Shown here piece by piece: positions 1 through 8,281 of a stretch of 44,499 nt of DNA. Position numbers and translations under genes: made by a program. Origin of the DNA: Chromatiaceae bacterium (GTDB lineage Bacteria; Pseudomonadota; Gammaproteobacteria; Chromatiales; Chromatiaceae). Where the stretch lies: the NCBI GenBank assembly GCA_013426805.1, contig JACDZG010000056.1, positions 1-44,499 on the forward strand, in the 5' to 3' direction. Within the stretch, counting starts at the first letter, position 1. Every line of letters starts with the position of its first letter. The notes under the pieces are model-generated. The model was given only the letters and a program-made list of their open reading frames with translations, did not search any database and was not told the DNA's origin.

Positions 1-2
1 AC

Positions 3-149
3 GCAGGTGCATCGGCAACCGCTAATATTAGCATTGCTTGATGCGATTGCCCTGCGGGGCCGATAACCAAGACGCTCACGACCGACGCGACCGGCCTGGC
101 GAAGTTTGCGGACCTACCGCCCGGGTCTTATACGATCACGAGCAAATAC
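3..149 (+). pseudogene. Upstream continuation of the amidase frame, interrupted by an in-frame TGA
   Basis: The frame of the following amidase gene is open back to position 42, where TGA (39-41) breaks it. It is open again from position 3 to 38. The translation on both sides reads like one beta-sandwich linker; the stretch TTDATGLAKFADLPPGSYTI (78-137) has the look of a carboxypeptidase-regulatory-like or SpaA/Cna-B-like domain. No ATG, GTG or TTG start lies between 42 and 149. The simplest reading is that the amidase was the C-terminal domain of a larger protein cut by a nonsense change, or that position 39 holds a sequencing error. The gene begins outside the window. Confidence 0.4.
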
Positions 150-692
150 GTGGGCAGACACGTCCTGGTCGATCAGGCCCGGTCGTACATCGGTAACACC
201 GATTGGGCTAAGGACAAGGAGCGCCCCCCGCTGCCGGAGAACACCTGGAAGTGCAATCAGTTTGTCTATGAGATAACCACCGGCGCCGGCTATGCCGTCC
301 CCCAGAAGCCGCACGAACGCAAGAAGTTCGGCATTTCGTTCGAGACCGTCATGCTGCCCCCCAATGCCGGGGACTGGGCTGATTCGGCTTCCGCGATCAT
401 CACCTTTCCGACCGTGCCTGCACCAAAGCCCGGGGATATCGTCGCCTACAGCAATCCCCATGATACCGACGCGACCGGCCACGTCGGCATACACAGCTAT
501 CCCAAGGACAGCAAACCCGACAGCGTGACCCTGGCGCCGGGGGACGACGTCGGCGCCAGGCAGATCATGAGACGCCAGACCGTCTCTGCTGCCGACCTCA
601 GCGTCGTGGAGAACGATAGGACCTTCTGGCATTATTATGATGAGGGCGCAGCCGACGAGACCGCCCGGATCATCTTCCGCCGTCTGCCATGA
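150..692 (+). CDS. NlpC/P60- or CHAP-like cysteine peptidase/amidase, probable antibacterial effector domain
   Basis: A 180-residue protein that looks like a papain-fold peptidoglycan amidase or endopeptidase. Cys35 in WKCNQFVYEI sits at the start of a helix, as the nucleophile does in NlpC/P60 and CHAP enzymes. It is followed by PKPGDIVAYSN (the common PGDIV strand before the histidine) and His111 in TGHVGIHSY, the expected general base. No signal peptide is visible. The next gene overlaps it by four bases (ATGA) and encodes a lipoprotein, the arrangement expected of a secreted amidase and its periplasmic immunity protein. The GTG at 150 is the first usable start after the in-frame stop at 39, but the frame may once have been the C-terminus of a longer protein. 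No secretion-system gene is in the window, so type VI delivery is only inferred. Confidence 0.6.
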   Translation: MGRHVLVDQARSYIGNTDWAKDKERPPLPENTWKCNQFVYEITTGAGYAVPQKPHERKKFGISFETVMLPPNAGDWADSASAIITFPTVPAPKPGDIVAYSNPHDTDATGHVGIHSYPKDSKPDSVTLAPGDDVGARQIMRRQTVSAADLSVVENDRTFWHYYDEGAADETARIIFRRLP

Positions 693-1300
693 CCATGACC
701 GGGCGCCTGCTGATTGTCCTTTGGTGCGTCGGCGCGGTGTCCTGCGACTCCTGGACGCCATTACCGCCCCCGCAACCCCCGAACGCGAGCACCATGCAAG
801 AGATCGATGAATTCGCCCGGACCATCGCGCAGATCGGGACCGAGGTCAAGAGCCTGGAACTGGCCGACGAGTTGTTTGCATCGCGGTCCTTCCGGGACCT
901 CTACGAGCATCCGCAGGCCCACCAGGCTGCCGCCACCGCTCTGCTCGCCCGCCGGGAGGAGAGCAGCCACCACAAGAAGATCGTTGGCTATGCCATGCAG
1001 AGACTCCCGCCGGAGCAGTTTGTTCTGTTCGTCTCGGCGCTGGCGGATAGCGTAGAACGGGGCGACGCCGAAATGGACGCGCTTGAGACCACCGCCTTTG
1101 CTCCCCTGAACTGGGGCCGACAGACGCTGCTGCGGTATTACCGGGAGCCGACCGTGCAGTTGCTACTTGAGCGCCTCGCGGCCATGCCGGGGCTCCCGCG
1201 CGACCGGCGCGACTCTATCCGCGACGACATTCTGACGGGCAAGGCATTGGAGGACTACCTCGACTATATGGACATGCTGGGACGGCCGGTCGAGGACTGA
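689..1300 (+). CDS. Small helical lipoprotein, candidate immunity protein for the upstream amidase
   Basis: A 203-residue protein starting at an ATG that overlaps the amidase stop; a second ATG two codons later is possible. The N-terminus has a short hydrophobic stretch (LLIVLWCVGAVSC) ending in a lipobox-like VSC at about residue 19, so it should be lipidated and face the periplasm. The rest is predicted all-helical and rich in charged residues, with no enzyme motif that I recognise. Periplasmic helical lipoproteins encoded directly after amidase effectors often neutralise them (known for several Tae/Tai pairs). The assignment rests on gene order and localisation, not on sequence recognition. 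Confidence 0.5.
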   Translation: MTMTGRLLIVLWCVGAVSCDSWTPLPPPQPPNASTMQEIDEFARTIAQIGTEVKSLELADELFASRSFRDLYEHPQAHQAAATALLARREESSHHKKIVGYAMQRLPPEQFVLFVSALADSVERGDAEMDALETTAFAPLNWGRQTLLRYYREPTVQLLLERLAAMPGLPRDRRDSIRDDILTGKALEDYLDYMDMLGRPVED

Positions 1301-1365
1301 GGATCAGTCCCTGGTTTCTTGTGAGTTGCCTGTGCAGGCTGCGTACTTCCGTCGGGTCCTTACGC

Positions 1366-1527
1366 CTTAGGTGATTTGTGATTTCCGACAATTTAGATAC
1401 CGGTCAATGTAGGTGAGACTTCAGTCGCACCCTCATCCGAGCCGATGGCGGGTGGTATCCGGTGTTCCGGAAATCACATGAAGTCGCCCCTACACGTCGG
1501 TAGATCATTTCCCGGAAATCACCTTAA
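1366..1527. repeat. Solo IS-end-like inverted repeats (possible MITE or IS scar)
   Basis: TTAGGTGATTT (1367-1377) followed by GTGATTTCCG (1378-1387) faces the inverted sequence CGGAAATCACCTTA (1513-1526). A further inverted copy, CCGGAAATCAC, lies at 1467-1477. The 14 bases at 1513-1526 are the exact reverse complement of 44453-44466, just behind the decayed transposase at the right edge. They may therefore be ends of the same IS type without its transposase. Confidence 0.4.
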
Positions 1528-1656
1528 TAATGGGCTTTCCCCATCGCCGATCGACGATGCCCGAGCCACCCCAAGGGCATGCGGCCGTCTCCGGCCTGCC
1601 CGGATGCTCCACGCTTCCACCCGTGCCCACACCGTTTCACCTAAATTCGGCAGTTC

Positions 1657-1787
1657 GCACCACAAAGACACAAAGATTACAAAGAAAGACAATGGGTTAT
1701 TGTCATGATGCGCATCGCCTGGCTGGTGATCAACCATTTCAACGCAACACATTGAAATCCTTTGTGTCCTTTGTGTCTTTGTGGTGC
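1657..1787. repeat. Long inverted repeat of CACAAAG type
   Basis: Two 28-base arms (1657-1684 and 1760-1787) match as reverse complements at about 25 of 28 positions. They are built from short CACAAAGA-like units. The 75 bases between them contain nothing recognisable. Single-stranded, the arms would form a strong hairpin. Similar CACAAAGACACAAAG repeats are scattered through many environmental bacterial genomes; I know no assigned function. Confidence 0.65.
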
Positions 1788-1891
1788 AACTGCTTTTTCT
1801 AGGTTTCAGGGCTCAACCCCGGTATCGGCACCAAAAGCACGCTGAACGGATTGCTCAAAGCATCCGTCCTACCAGTTCCAGTCCCGACGCC

Positions 1892-1978
1892 GTCAGGCCA
1901 GGATGGCCTGACTACGCACTCTCACGGTAAAGCGCCTCGGCCTCCAGTTTTCTTGCGGCCGGCACCATGATCAAGGCC
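1892..1978 (-). repeat. Dispersed-element box D with a palindromic core
   Basis: Read on the minus strand, a 22-base box (1978-1957) begins GGCC and ends CCGGCC. It matches the consensus of the other boxes in this window at 20 of 22 positions and starts eight bases after the stop codon of the SRPBCC gene. Further downstream is a perfect 9-bp palindrome (1892-1900 with 1904-1912, three-base loop). I do not find an inverted partner box, so this copy looks incomplete. Confidence 0.55.
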
Positions 1979-1986
1979 GTCAGCGC

Positions 1987-2985
1987 TCAGCGCAATGGAA
2001 GATAAATGGCCGTGCGCAACTCCCTGGGGCTGGCGACGCCGGCGGGGTCGTTTTCGTAGACTTCCAGCATGGGGCGGTGTTTGTCGAGCTTGAGCTTGAG
2101 CATGCGGGCATGGGCGATGGCGGCATACCAGGCAAGCTCCAGGAAGTCATAGCTGCCGGTAAGGGTCACCCGGTAGTGCCGGCCGCCGCTGAAGTCCTTG
2201 CGGTCGAAGGGGCCGGTGTCGACTCCGGCAGGTGCAGGTAACACGATGTCGCACCGGAAGGTTTTTTTCTTGATGTCGACCTTGTGGTAGGCGCTGAAGG
2301 GCGGACCATCGGGCGCGACGCCGAGCGACGCGAGATGGGCGGCGAGCCTGGGAAAGCCGTCTTCCATCGCCTGTATCATCGCGTCGATGCCGCCGCTGAA
2401 AGGGATGACCAGCGCGCTGTGCGGCTCCAGGGTCGTCTCGCCTTCGAAGCACAGCTCGGGTGCCCCGGCATCCGGATCGACGCGGCCGCGCAGCCGTGCC
2501 AGACCAAGTTCGTAGTCCTTCCCGATCATCTCGCGGACCATGGGGATCATGGGGCGCAGCAGAAAGGGCATGCGGCCACGCAGGCACCAGGCGACCTCGG
2601 TCCCGCCGTCCGCCTCGGTGAATTCCCACCAGACATCCGAGCCTGACTTGAAGGGGCGCTGGATCTCCAGCCGCTGCTCGATGCGTTCCGGCTGATCGAA
2701 GCGGACATGGGTCAGCCGCCCGGCGCCGATGGCGCGGCCATCCCAGGTGTAGTAGCCATCCGGCTGATCTGCCGCGGTACTGAAGTGACGCTCGGCCTGC
2801 GGCTCGTGGAGCAGCCAGGGGCTCCAGTCGCCCCAACTGGAGAAGTCGCGCACCCGGTCGAAGACGGTCCGGCGGTCGGTGCGCATGAACAGGCTGCGCC
2901 GGACCTCGTAGTTGCTCGGCAGTCGACTGAGGTACAGGAGCGCACCGGCGAGTACAATGGCAAGGATGAGCAAGAAGGTTGACAT
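1987..2985 (-). CDS. Membrane-anchored SRPBCC domain fused to a GyrI-like effector-binding domain
   Basis: About 332 residues from the chosen ATG at 2985, which has GGAG at good spacing; a further 16 codons upstream are open but unlikely. Residues 1-20 form one hydrophobic segment (FLLILAIVLAGALLYLS), so the protein is probably anchored in the inner membrane. Residues about 25-165 resemble the SRPBCC (START/polyketide-cyclase) fold, with the typical VFDRVRDFSSWGDWSPW start. The C-terminal half resembles the GyrI/AraC-type small-molecule-binding domain (ending YENDPAGVASPRELRTAIYLPLR-like, as in SOUL/GyrI folds). This pairing is common in proteobacterial hypothetical proteins; the ligand is unknown. 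It is divergent from the lipoprotein gene at 3073. Confidence 0.75.
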   Translation of the reverse strand: MSTFLLILAIVLAGALLYLSRLPSNYEVRRSLFMRTDRRTVFDRVRDFSSWGDWSPWLLHEPQAERHFSTAADQPDGYYTWDGRAIGAGRLTHVRFDQPERIEQRLEIQRPFKSGSDVWWEFTEADGGTEVAWCLRGRMPFLLRPMIPMVREMIGKDYELGLARLRGRVDPDAGAPELCFEGETTLEPHSALVIPFSGGIDAMIQAMEDGFPRLAAHLASLGVAPDGPPFSAYHKVDIKKKTFRCDIVLPAPAGVDTGPFDRKDFSGGRHYRVTLTGSYDFLELAWYAAIAHARMLKLKLDKHRPMLEVYENDPAGVASPRELRTAIYLPLR

Positions 2986-3072
2986 GAGCGTTCTCCGAAG
3001 GGGTTGTGTGTTCTGGGACCGAACCAGGACCAATATGCGACCGACATAGGGACCGTTACGGAACTCACGACG

Positions 3073-3633
3073 ATGCTGCGATTACTGCAACGTTCATCCG
3101 CCGCGATGCTGCTGGCGCTCGGCGGATGTGCCTCAACCACCACGGCGCAGCTCAATCCTGCGCCCCAAGCGCCAGTCTGCGGAAAATCGACGAAGGCCGT
3201 TGTCTGGTGGACGACGCGGTGGCGAGCGGATCAGAAGGATGTTCTCGCCAGAGAGGCCGCAGCCGCCGATGGGATCAACGCGTTCTTCGAGAAATCAGGA
3301 TGTTTCCAGTCCGCATCCGTTCAGCGCCTTCACCAGGATTCGCTGGATCGCATTCAAACTGCAGTCGCTAAGGCGACGACGGACCAGGCGAAAGTCGTAC
3401 TGATCGCGGTGCGAGAGCTTGGCCCGACGGTCAGGATTGGTGCCTCACCGGCACTGGTCGAAGGCGCAACCGAAGTCGTGCTCGATGTTGCGGAGTACCA
3501 AGCCGCCAATATAACGCCAAGGCGATTCACTGTTGAGTGGCGAAATGGCGGACCAGGTGTACTCAAAGGCGTGGCCTCCCTGCCACAAGACATGCAGGCA
3601 GCACTCGCGGCAGGGCTTCAGCCATCCACCTAA
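3073..3633 (+). CDS. Hypothetical lipoprotein
   Basis: The start is set at ATG 3073, giving 186 residues with a clear lipoprotein signal: hydrophobic AAMLLALGG followed by the lipobox cysteine in LGGC near residue 18. An upstream frame start at 3004 would place 23 residues ahead of the signal and is unlikely. Two more cysteines (in PVCGKS and SGCFQS) could form a disulfide in the mature protein. I do not recognise the family. Its stop codon overlaps the convergent gene at 3630 by four bases. Confidence 0.65.
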   Translation: MLRLLQRSSAAMLLALGGCASTTTAQLNPAPQAPVCGKSTKAVVWWTTRWRADQKDVLAREAAAADGINAFFEKSGCFQSASVQRLHQDSLDRIQTAVAKATTDQAKVVLIAVRELGPTVRIGASPALVEGATEVVLDVAEYQAANITPRRFTVEWRNGGPGVLKGVASLPQDMQAALAAGLQPST

Positions 3634-4181
3634 AGCCCCCGCCCCAACTGCGCCGCACGCTCGGCCTCGAGCGCGTCGGCGATGTAGGCGAGCGACAGAC
3701 CCAGTTCACGGGTCCAGGTCAACTCGATGCGCCAGGTCGCCGCCGGCCGCCAGACTTGCCGCGCGCCGCCCTCGCCGCGGCGGATCGCGATCAGGCGGCG
3801 ACCGGGCGTGGAGGCGTAGTCGGGGAAGCGGCTTTGATCCTCGGCCTGGCCGTATTTTTCCACCAGCAGGCCCTGGATTTCTTCAAACCGCAATTGGGTG
3901 GCGACCCGATAGGAGCGTAAGACCTTATAAATGCGCCCGCCATAGGCCAGCACGAAGACTTGGTCCACATCCTCGGCGAACACCAGCGCCAGGCTCTTGC
4001 CCGCGACCTCCTGGGTCAAAGGCGCCGGCGCCGTCTGTAAAAGCGGATTGACGTCACCGCCAAGACAATAGCGCCCGAAGACCAGCTTCAGGCAGGGGTC
4101 CGCGGCGGCGCTGAGGCCGCTCAGCGCCAGACCAAGACCCACCAGGATCGCGACAGTCGTCAGGCCCAAGCGTCTGCCCAT
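3630..4181 (-). CDS. Secreted protein of unknown function, downstream of murI
   Basis: Taken from ATG 4181, this is a 183-residue protein with a Sec signal peptide (LGLTTVAILVGLGLALSGLSAAA) and a cleavage site near residue 26. The mature part starts DPCLKLVFGRYCLGG, with two cysteines ten residues apart. The frame is open up to 4316, where an ATG overlaps the murI stop, but those 45 extra residues would precede the signal peptide. ATG 4190 is the other candidate. No family recognised. It is the last gene of the leftward xthA - cbbO - murI run. Confidence 0.6.
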   Translation of the reverse strand: MGRRLGLTTVAILVGLGLALSGLSAAADPCLKLVFGRYCLGGDVNPLLQTAPAPLTQEVAGKSLALVFAEDVDQVFVLAYGGRIYKVLRSYRVATQLRFEEIQGLLVEKYGQAEDQSRFPDYASTPGRRLIAIRRGEGGARQVWRPAATWRIELTWTRELGLSLAYIADALEAERAAQLGRGL

Positions 4182-4312
4182 GGTCCCCATCTCTCCGGTT
4201 GCGATGATGACAGGATAACCGATCAGCCTGCAAAGCGTCGTCGGCGGTTCGCCGTCCGCGGCCGGATTTCGCGAGAACAATGCCTTGGGAGCGCGCGTGC
4301 AGCGCCGCACGG

Positions 4313-5122
4313 TCACCCGACGGATGATCCATCCGGCAGCGATTCCAAGACCACCGGCCCACCCCAGAGTCGCGTCACCAGCCCATGGCCGGCCACCGGA
4401 CAGCCGCTGGTCCAGAAGCGTTCCGTTCCGGTCCGGCTCGGGTCGGCCAGTAAACCGACCGACGCCAGTCGGTGCCTGACCTGGCGGGCGACCGCAGCGC
4501 CGGAATCCAGCACGGCCACCGCGGGACCGGCAAGATCCAGGATGACGGGGGTGAGATAGGGGTAATGGGTGCAGCCCAGGACGACGGTGTCCGCTCCCCG
4601 CGCGAAGAGCGGGTTGAGGTAATCCGCCAACAGGGCGCGGGTGGACTCACCGTCCAGGTCACCCGCCTCGACCCGCTCCACCAGACCGGGGCAGGGTTGC
4701 AGCAGGAACTGCGCATCGGCGCCGAGCCGCTCCAACAGCAGGCTGAAGCTCGGGCTTGCCAGGGTCGCACGGGTCGCCAGTACCCCGATGACGCCGCTGC
4801 GGGTCAATCCCAAGGCCGGCTTGACCGCCGGTTCCATCGCGATGATGGGCACCGGATAGCGGGCACGCAGCAGCCGCGCCGCCGCGCCGGTGGCGGTGTT
4901 GCAAGCCACCACGACGGCCTTGGCACCCCGCGCGATCAGGAACTCGGTGAGCACCAGGGCGCGCGCCTCGATCGCCTGCAAGGGCTTGTCGCCATAGGGC
5001 GCGTACCCCGAGTCGGCGATATACAGCAGATCTTCGGCGGGTAGTTCGCGGCGGATTTCCTTGAGGACGGTGAGCCCGCCGACGCCGGAATCGAACACCC
5101 CGATGGGTTGATCAGGGGTCAT
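4313..5122 (-). CDS. murI: Glutamate racemase
   Basis: Converts L-glutamate to the D-glutamate needed for peptidoglycan stem peptides, in the cytoplasm. The 269 residues show all the family signatures: IGVFDSGVGGLTVLKEI at the N-terminus, APYGDK, the first catalytic cysteine in VVVACNTATG and the second in VVLGCTHYPYL. Length is normal for the family. It starts two bases after the stop of the CbbO/NorD-like gene, so the two are almost certainly co-transcribed, although no functional link between them is known. Confidence 0.95.
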   Translation of the reverse strand: MTPDQPIGVFDSGVGGLTVLKEIRRELPAEDLLYIADSGYAPYGDKPLQAIEARALVLTEFLIARGAKAVVVACNTATGAAARLLRARYPVPIIAMEPAVKPALGLTRSGVIGVLATRATLASPSFSLLLERLGADAQFLLQPCPGLVERVEAGDLDGESTRALLADYLNPLFARGADTVVLGCTHYPYLTPVILDLAGPAVAVLDSGAAVARQVRHRLASVGLLADPSRTGTERFWTSGCPVAGHGLVTRLWGGPVVLESLPDGSSVG

Positions 5123-5124
5123 GG

Positions 5125-7344
5125 TCAGCCGGTCATCCGCCGATAGATATCCGCAACCCGGTAGGGCAGCTTGGCGACCTGTTCGACTAGGGTATAGCCG
5201 GCCGGCCCGAACATGTGGGGCAGATAGTCCTGGGCCTGATCATCGACCGTGATGCAGAACGGATGCACACCCTGGCTGCGTGCCTCCAGGATCGCCTGAC
5301 GGGTGTCCGCAATCCCGTAATCGCCACGGTAACCATCCTCGTCATCCGGGCGCCCGTCGGAGATCGTCAGCAGGACGCGGGTGCGCGCATCGACCGCCAG
5401 CAACTTGCGCGTCAGGTGACGAATGGTCACGCCCATGCGCGTGTAGTCCTGGGGCCGGATGCCGCTGATCCGGTCCTGGACCTGGGTGTCGTACGGCTCG
5501 GCAAAGGTTTTCACCCGAAACGCTTCGCAGCGCATGTGGGTATAACCGGAAAAGCCGTAGATGGCATAGCGGTCGCCCAGCAGTTCCAAGGCTTCACAGA
5601 GCAACACCAGCGACTCGCGGCAGACCTCGTTGATCCAGCCCTTGGTGGAACCGCTCATGTCCACCATGAAGAGGACGGCCACGTTGCGGTCCAGCTTGCG
5701 GCGACGCTGAAACAGGCGGTCGGTTTGTTCCAGCCCGCGGGCCTGATCCGCGTAGGACTCCACCAGGGCGTCGATGTCCGGATCCTCGCCGAACGGCTCG
5801 CGTTTGAGCAGTCGCTCCTCCCCGCGCAGGGCTTCGAAGGTGCGATACAGATGCTTGAGCAGGCCCCGGTACTTGTGCCGGGTCGCCGCCGCGAAACCGT
5901 CAGCCTGCGGCTGCACCTCGCGCTCCCGCAACCGGCACCAGTGCTTGCGATAGCCCTGACGGCCATGGTCCCACTCGTCATAGATGAAGGTATCGTGCTC
6001 CGCGGGGGCTGGTGCGCCGTCGTCGCGGGCGGTCCCCGGCCGGCGCTGGTAGACGCCGTGGCCGGCAGCCTCCAGATAGGCAGCCGGGATGTGCCCGAAA
6101 TCCTGGACGATGGATTGCATCAGTTGCACCGTCTCCGGGACGGGCTGGACCGGCTGATCCCCCAGGACCAAGGCGAAGGCGACGCCGTCGGGCCAGTCGT
6201 CGGCTGGCTCCCGCTCCAGTTGGAAGCGCGGCGGTTCGCCCGCGGCGATGCCCGGCCGGTTCGCCGGTTCAGCGGCGATGACCGCCAGGGCGGCGGCGAA
6301 CTGTTCCCGTTCACGAGCGCGGCGCGCGGCCATCACCCCGGCGACGCGCTCCGGCTGTAGCTCGCCCTGGTAGCACAAGGGTTCGAGCGGCGCCGCGCCG
6401 GCCCGATACAGTTCGCTCACCAGGGTCCAGGAGAGGGCCGCGTCCGCCCCCGCGGCGCGCAGACACGCGGCGGCATCCTGCCAGTCGGGCGGGAGCGGCG
6501 GGCGGTCGTGCAATCGGTCCATGTCGCGCGCCAGACCGGGCAGTTCAGCCCTGATCCGCGCGTCGAGCCGCAACCCCTCCAGCGCAGCGAACAAGGCCAG
6601 CGCGCGCTGCCGGTCGGCATAGGGCGCCAACTGCTCCAACGCGGGTTCGCGCCAGGTGCCGAACCAGTTCTGGGCCCAGAGCGAGGCGATCAGGCACTTG
6701 TAGAGCCGAAAGTTCTCGGCGCGGCTCGCAAAGCGGGTGACGGCAGCCGGGACGAACAGCGTCTCGGTGTCGGTGTAGGCGGCGTCGCCGACCGCCAGCC
6801 GCAATCGGCGGCCGGCCAAGCCGGTGGTGAAGGCGTCCAGCACCTGGGCCAGATCCGCGAACCGCCGGCCGTCGCGACCGGCGCGCCGGGTCGGTGCATC
6901 CTCCGCCACCCGCCGCAGGGCGCGGATGCCACCCTGACTGCCCTGGTGGTCGTAAATGGCCAACAGGTCGATCACCCAATCGGGGATTTCCGCATCGGGC
7001 AGTGCGCGCAAGACGTCGGGGGAGTGGACGCAGAGGTAGTAGGCCAGATCCAGGCTGGTACGACCGACCCGCTCCACCTGGCCGAACAGCAACTCCACCC
7101 GCGCCGCGGGGAACCAGGCCAGGGCTTCGGCAGCCGGCAGCACGCTGCGGCGCATGGAGAGCACCGGATAGACCAATGACTCCAGGCGCTGGTGGATCAC
7201 CTCTACCGCCAGGGCATCCGCGGCCGGGCGGCCGTCCACCCCGTAGCGCCGCGCCAATTCCTCGTCACTCATCCGGGCGGTGCGCACGCGCGCCAGGAAC
7301 TCTTCCTGGCTCAGCTCTTCGCCGATGGTCTTGTCGTCACTCAT
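5125..7344 (-). CDS. CbbO/NorD-type von Willebrand factor A domain protein
   Basis: About 739 residues; an ATG at 7365 would add seven. The C-terminal 200 residues are a vWA domain with an intact MIDAS start (FMVDMSGSTKGW) and the distal TISDGRPDDEDGYRGDYG acidic stretch typical of NorD and CbbO proteins. The long N-terminal part is helical and resembles CbbO. CbbO works with the MoxR-type AAA+ ATPase CbbQ to reactivate Rubisco; NorD works with NorQ on nitric-oxide reductase. Neither an AAA+ partner nor Rubisco or nor genes are nearby, so the target is open. It lies in a run with xthA (20-odd bases upstream) and murI. Confidence 0.8.
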   Translation of the reverse strand: MSDDKTIGEELSQEEFLARVRTARMSDEELARRYGVDGRPAADALAVEVIHQRLESLVYPVLSMRRSVLPAAEALAWFPAARVELLFGQVERVGRTSLDLAYYLCVHSPDVLRALPDAEIPDWVIDLLAIYDHQGSQGGIRALRRVAEDAPTRRAGRDGRRFADLAQVLDAFTTGLAGRRLRLAVGDAAYTDTETLFVPAAVTRFASRAENFRLYKCLIASLWAQNWFGTWREPALEQLAPYADRQRALALFAALEGLRLDARIRAELPGLARDMDRLHDRPPLPPDWQDAAACLRAAGADAALSWTLVSELYRAGAAPLEPLCYQGELQPERVAGVMAARRAREREQFAAALAVIAAEPANRPGIAAGEPPRFQLEREPADDWPDGVAFALVLGDQPVQPVPETVQLMQSIVQDFGHIPAAYLEAAGHGVYQRRPGTARDDGAPAPAEHDTFIYDEWDHGRQGYRKHWCRLREREVQPQADGFAAATRHKYRGLLKHLYRTFEALRGEERLLKREPFGEDPDIDALVESYADQARGLEQTDRLFQRRRKLDRNVAVLFMVDMSGSTKGWINEVCRESLVLLCEALELLGDRYAIYGFSGYTHMRCEAFRVKTFAEPYDTQVQDRISGIRPQDYTRMGVTIRHLTRKLLAVDARTRVLLTISDGRPDDEDGYRGDYGIADTRQAILEARSQGVHPFCITVDDQAQDYLPHMFGPAGYTLVEQVAKLPYRVADIYRRMTG

Positions 7345-7386
7345 CCTCGACTGGCCCCAGAGCACAGCATGCGCTGATCGCTCCGT

Positions 7387-8205
7387 CTAGATGTCGAAGC
7401 TCGCCCACACCGGACAATGATCCGAGGGTCGGTCCATGGCCCGGAGTTCATCGTCGATGCCGACCTCGAGCAGACGCTCCTTCAACGGGGCGGTGACCAG
7501 GATGAGGTCGATGCGCAGGCCGCGCCGGGGGTCCCGTTCAAAACCTTTGGAGCGATAATCGAACCAACTGAAACGGTCATCGACCGCCGGGTGCATGACC
7601 CGAAAGGCGTCATGCAGACCCCAGTCGGTGAGGACCTTGAGCCATTCCCGCTCCTCGGGCAGAAAGCTGCACTTGCCGTCCCTGAGCCAGCGCTTGGCAT
7701 TGTCCGCGCCGATGCCGATATCGAGATCCAAAGGCGCCACATTCATATCGCCCATCACCACGACCTGCTGATCAGGTGTAAAACAGTCGCGCAAATACGC
7801 GGCTAACGCCTGATAGAAGCGCGCCTTGCCGGGAAATTTCACCGGGTGATCGCGACTCTCGCCCTGCGGGAAGTACCCATTGATGACAGCGACTTCGCCG
7901 CCATCCGCCAACGCGTAACGGCCGGTGATCGCGCGCCGTTGGGCGTCCTCGTCATCGCCCGGAAATCCCTTGACGATCGCCAGCGGCTCGTCCCGGCTCA
8001 GCAGGGCGACGCCATAATGCCCCTTCTGCCCATGAAAGCGGGTGCGATACCCCATCCCCTCCACCATCTCCAGTGGGAACTCGGCATCCGCCACCTTGCA
8101 CTCCTGCAGGCCCAGAACGTCCGGGTCGAGCCGCGTCTTGAGCGCCGCCAACTGATGCGGTCGGGCACGGATTCCATTGATGTTGAATGAGCAGAGCTTG
8201 AACAC
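7387..8205 (-). CDS. xthA: Exodeoxyribonuclease III
   Basis: A 272-residue AP endonuclease and 3'-5' exonuclease of the exonuclease-endonuclease-phosphatase fold, for base-excision repair. Visible signatures are the N-terminal [16 protein letters not shown] (metal-binding Glu), [26 protein letters not shown] (catalytic Asp/Asn pair), DYRSKGFE and the C-terminal [10 protein letters not shown] with its catalytic Asp-His. Start ATG has GGAG eight bases upstream. It heads the leftward operon through murI. Confidence 0.93.
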   Translation of the reverse strand: MFKLCSFNINGIRARPHQLAALKTRLDPDVLGLQECKVADAEFPLEMVEGMGYRTRFHGQKGHYGVALLSRDEPLAIVKGFPGDDEDAQRRAITGRYALADGGEVAVINGYFPQGESRDHPVKFPGKARFYQALAAYLRDCFTPDQQVVVMGDMNVAPLDLDIGIGADNAKRWLRDGKCSFLPEEREWLKVLTDWGLHDAFRVMHPAVDDRFSWFDYRSKGFERDPRRGLRIDLILVTAPLKERLLEVGIDDELRAMDRPSDHCPVWASFDI

Positions 8206-8281
8206 GTCAGGATCTCCAGACGGCGAAAGGAGTTTGCGCTAGCGATCAGCGGCGCTAATGTACCGAGCGAGTCTGGCCGAC

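Larger units (their letters stand above)
1301..1986. other. Gene-free stretch composed of repeat remnants
   Basis: No convincing coding frame is present. It contains, in order: a pair of inverted IS-end-like sequences (1366-1527), a long inverted repeat of CACAAAG type (1657-1787), and a 9-bp palindrome with a 22-base box of the dispersed element family (1892-1978). Short frames of 77-90 codons here run through the repeats and have no start signals, so I do not call them. Confidence 0.7.

Noticed and set aside
36-47. TGA-TGC read as selenocysteine
   Set aside because: No redox-type domain and no selenocysteine insertion hairpin visible; a nonsense change is simpler.
1445-1802. Small frames of 77-90 codons between the lipoprotein and the SRPBCC gene
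   Set aside because: They run through inverted repeats, lack ribosome-binding sites and overlap each other on both strands.
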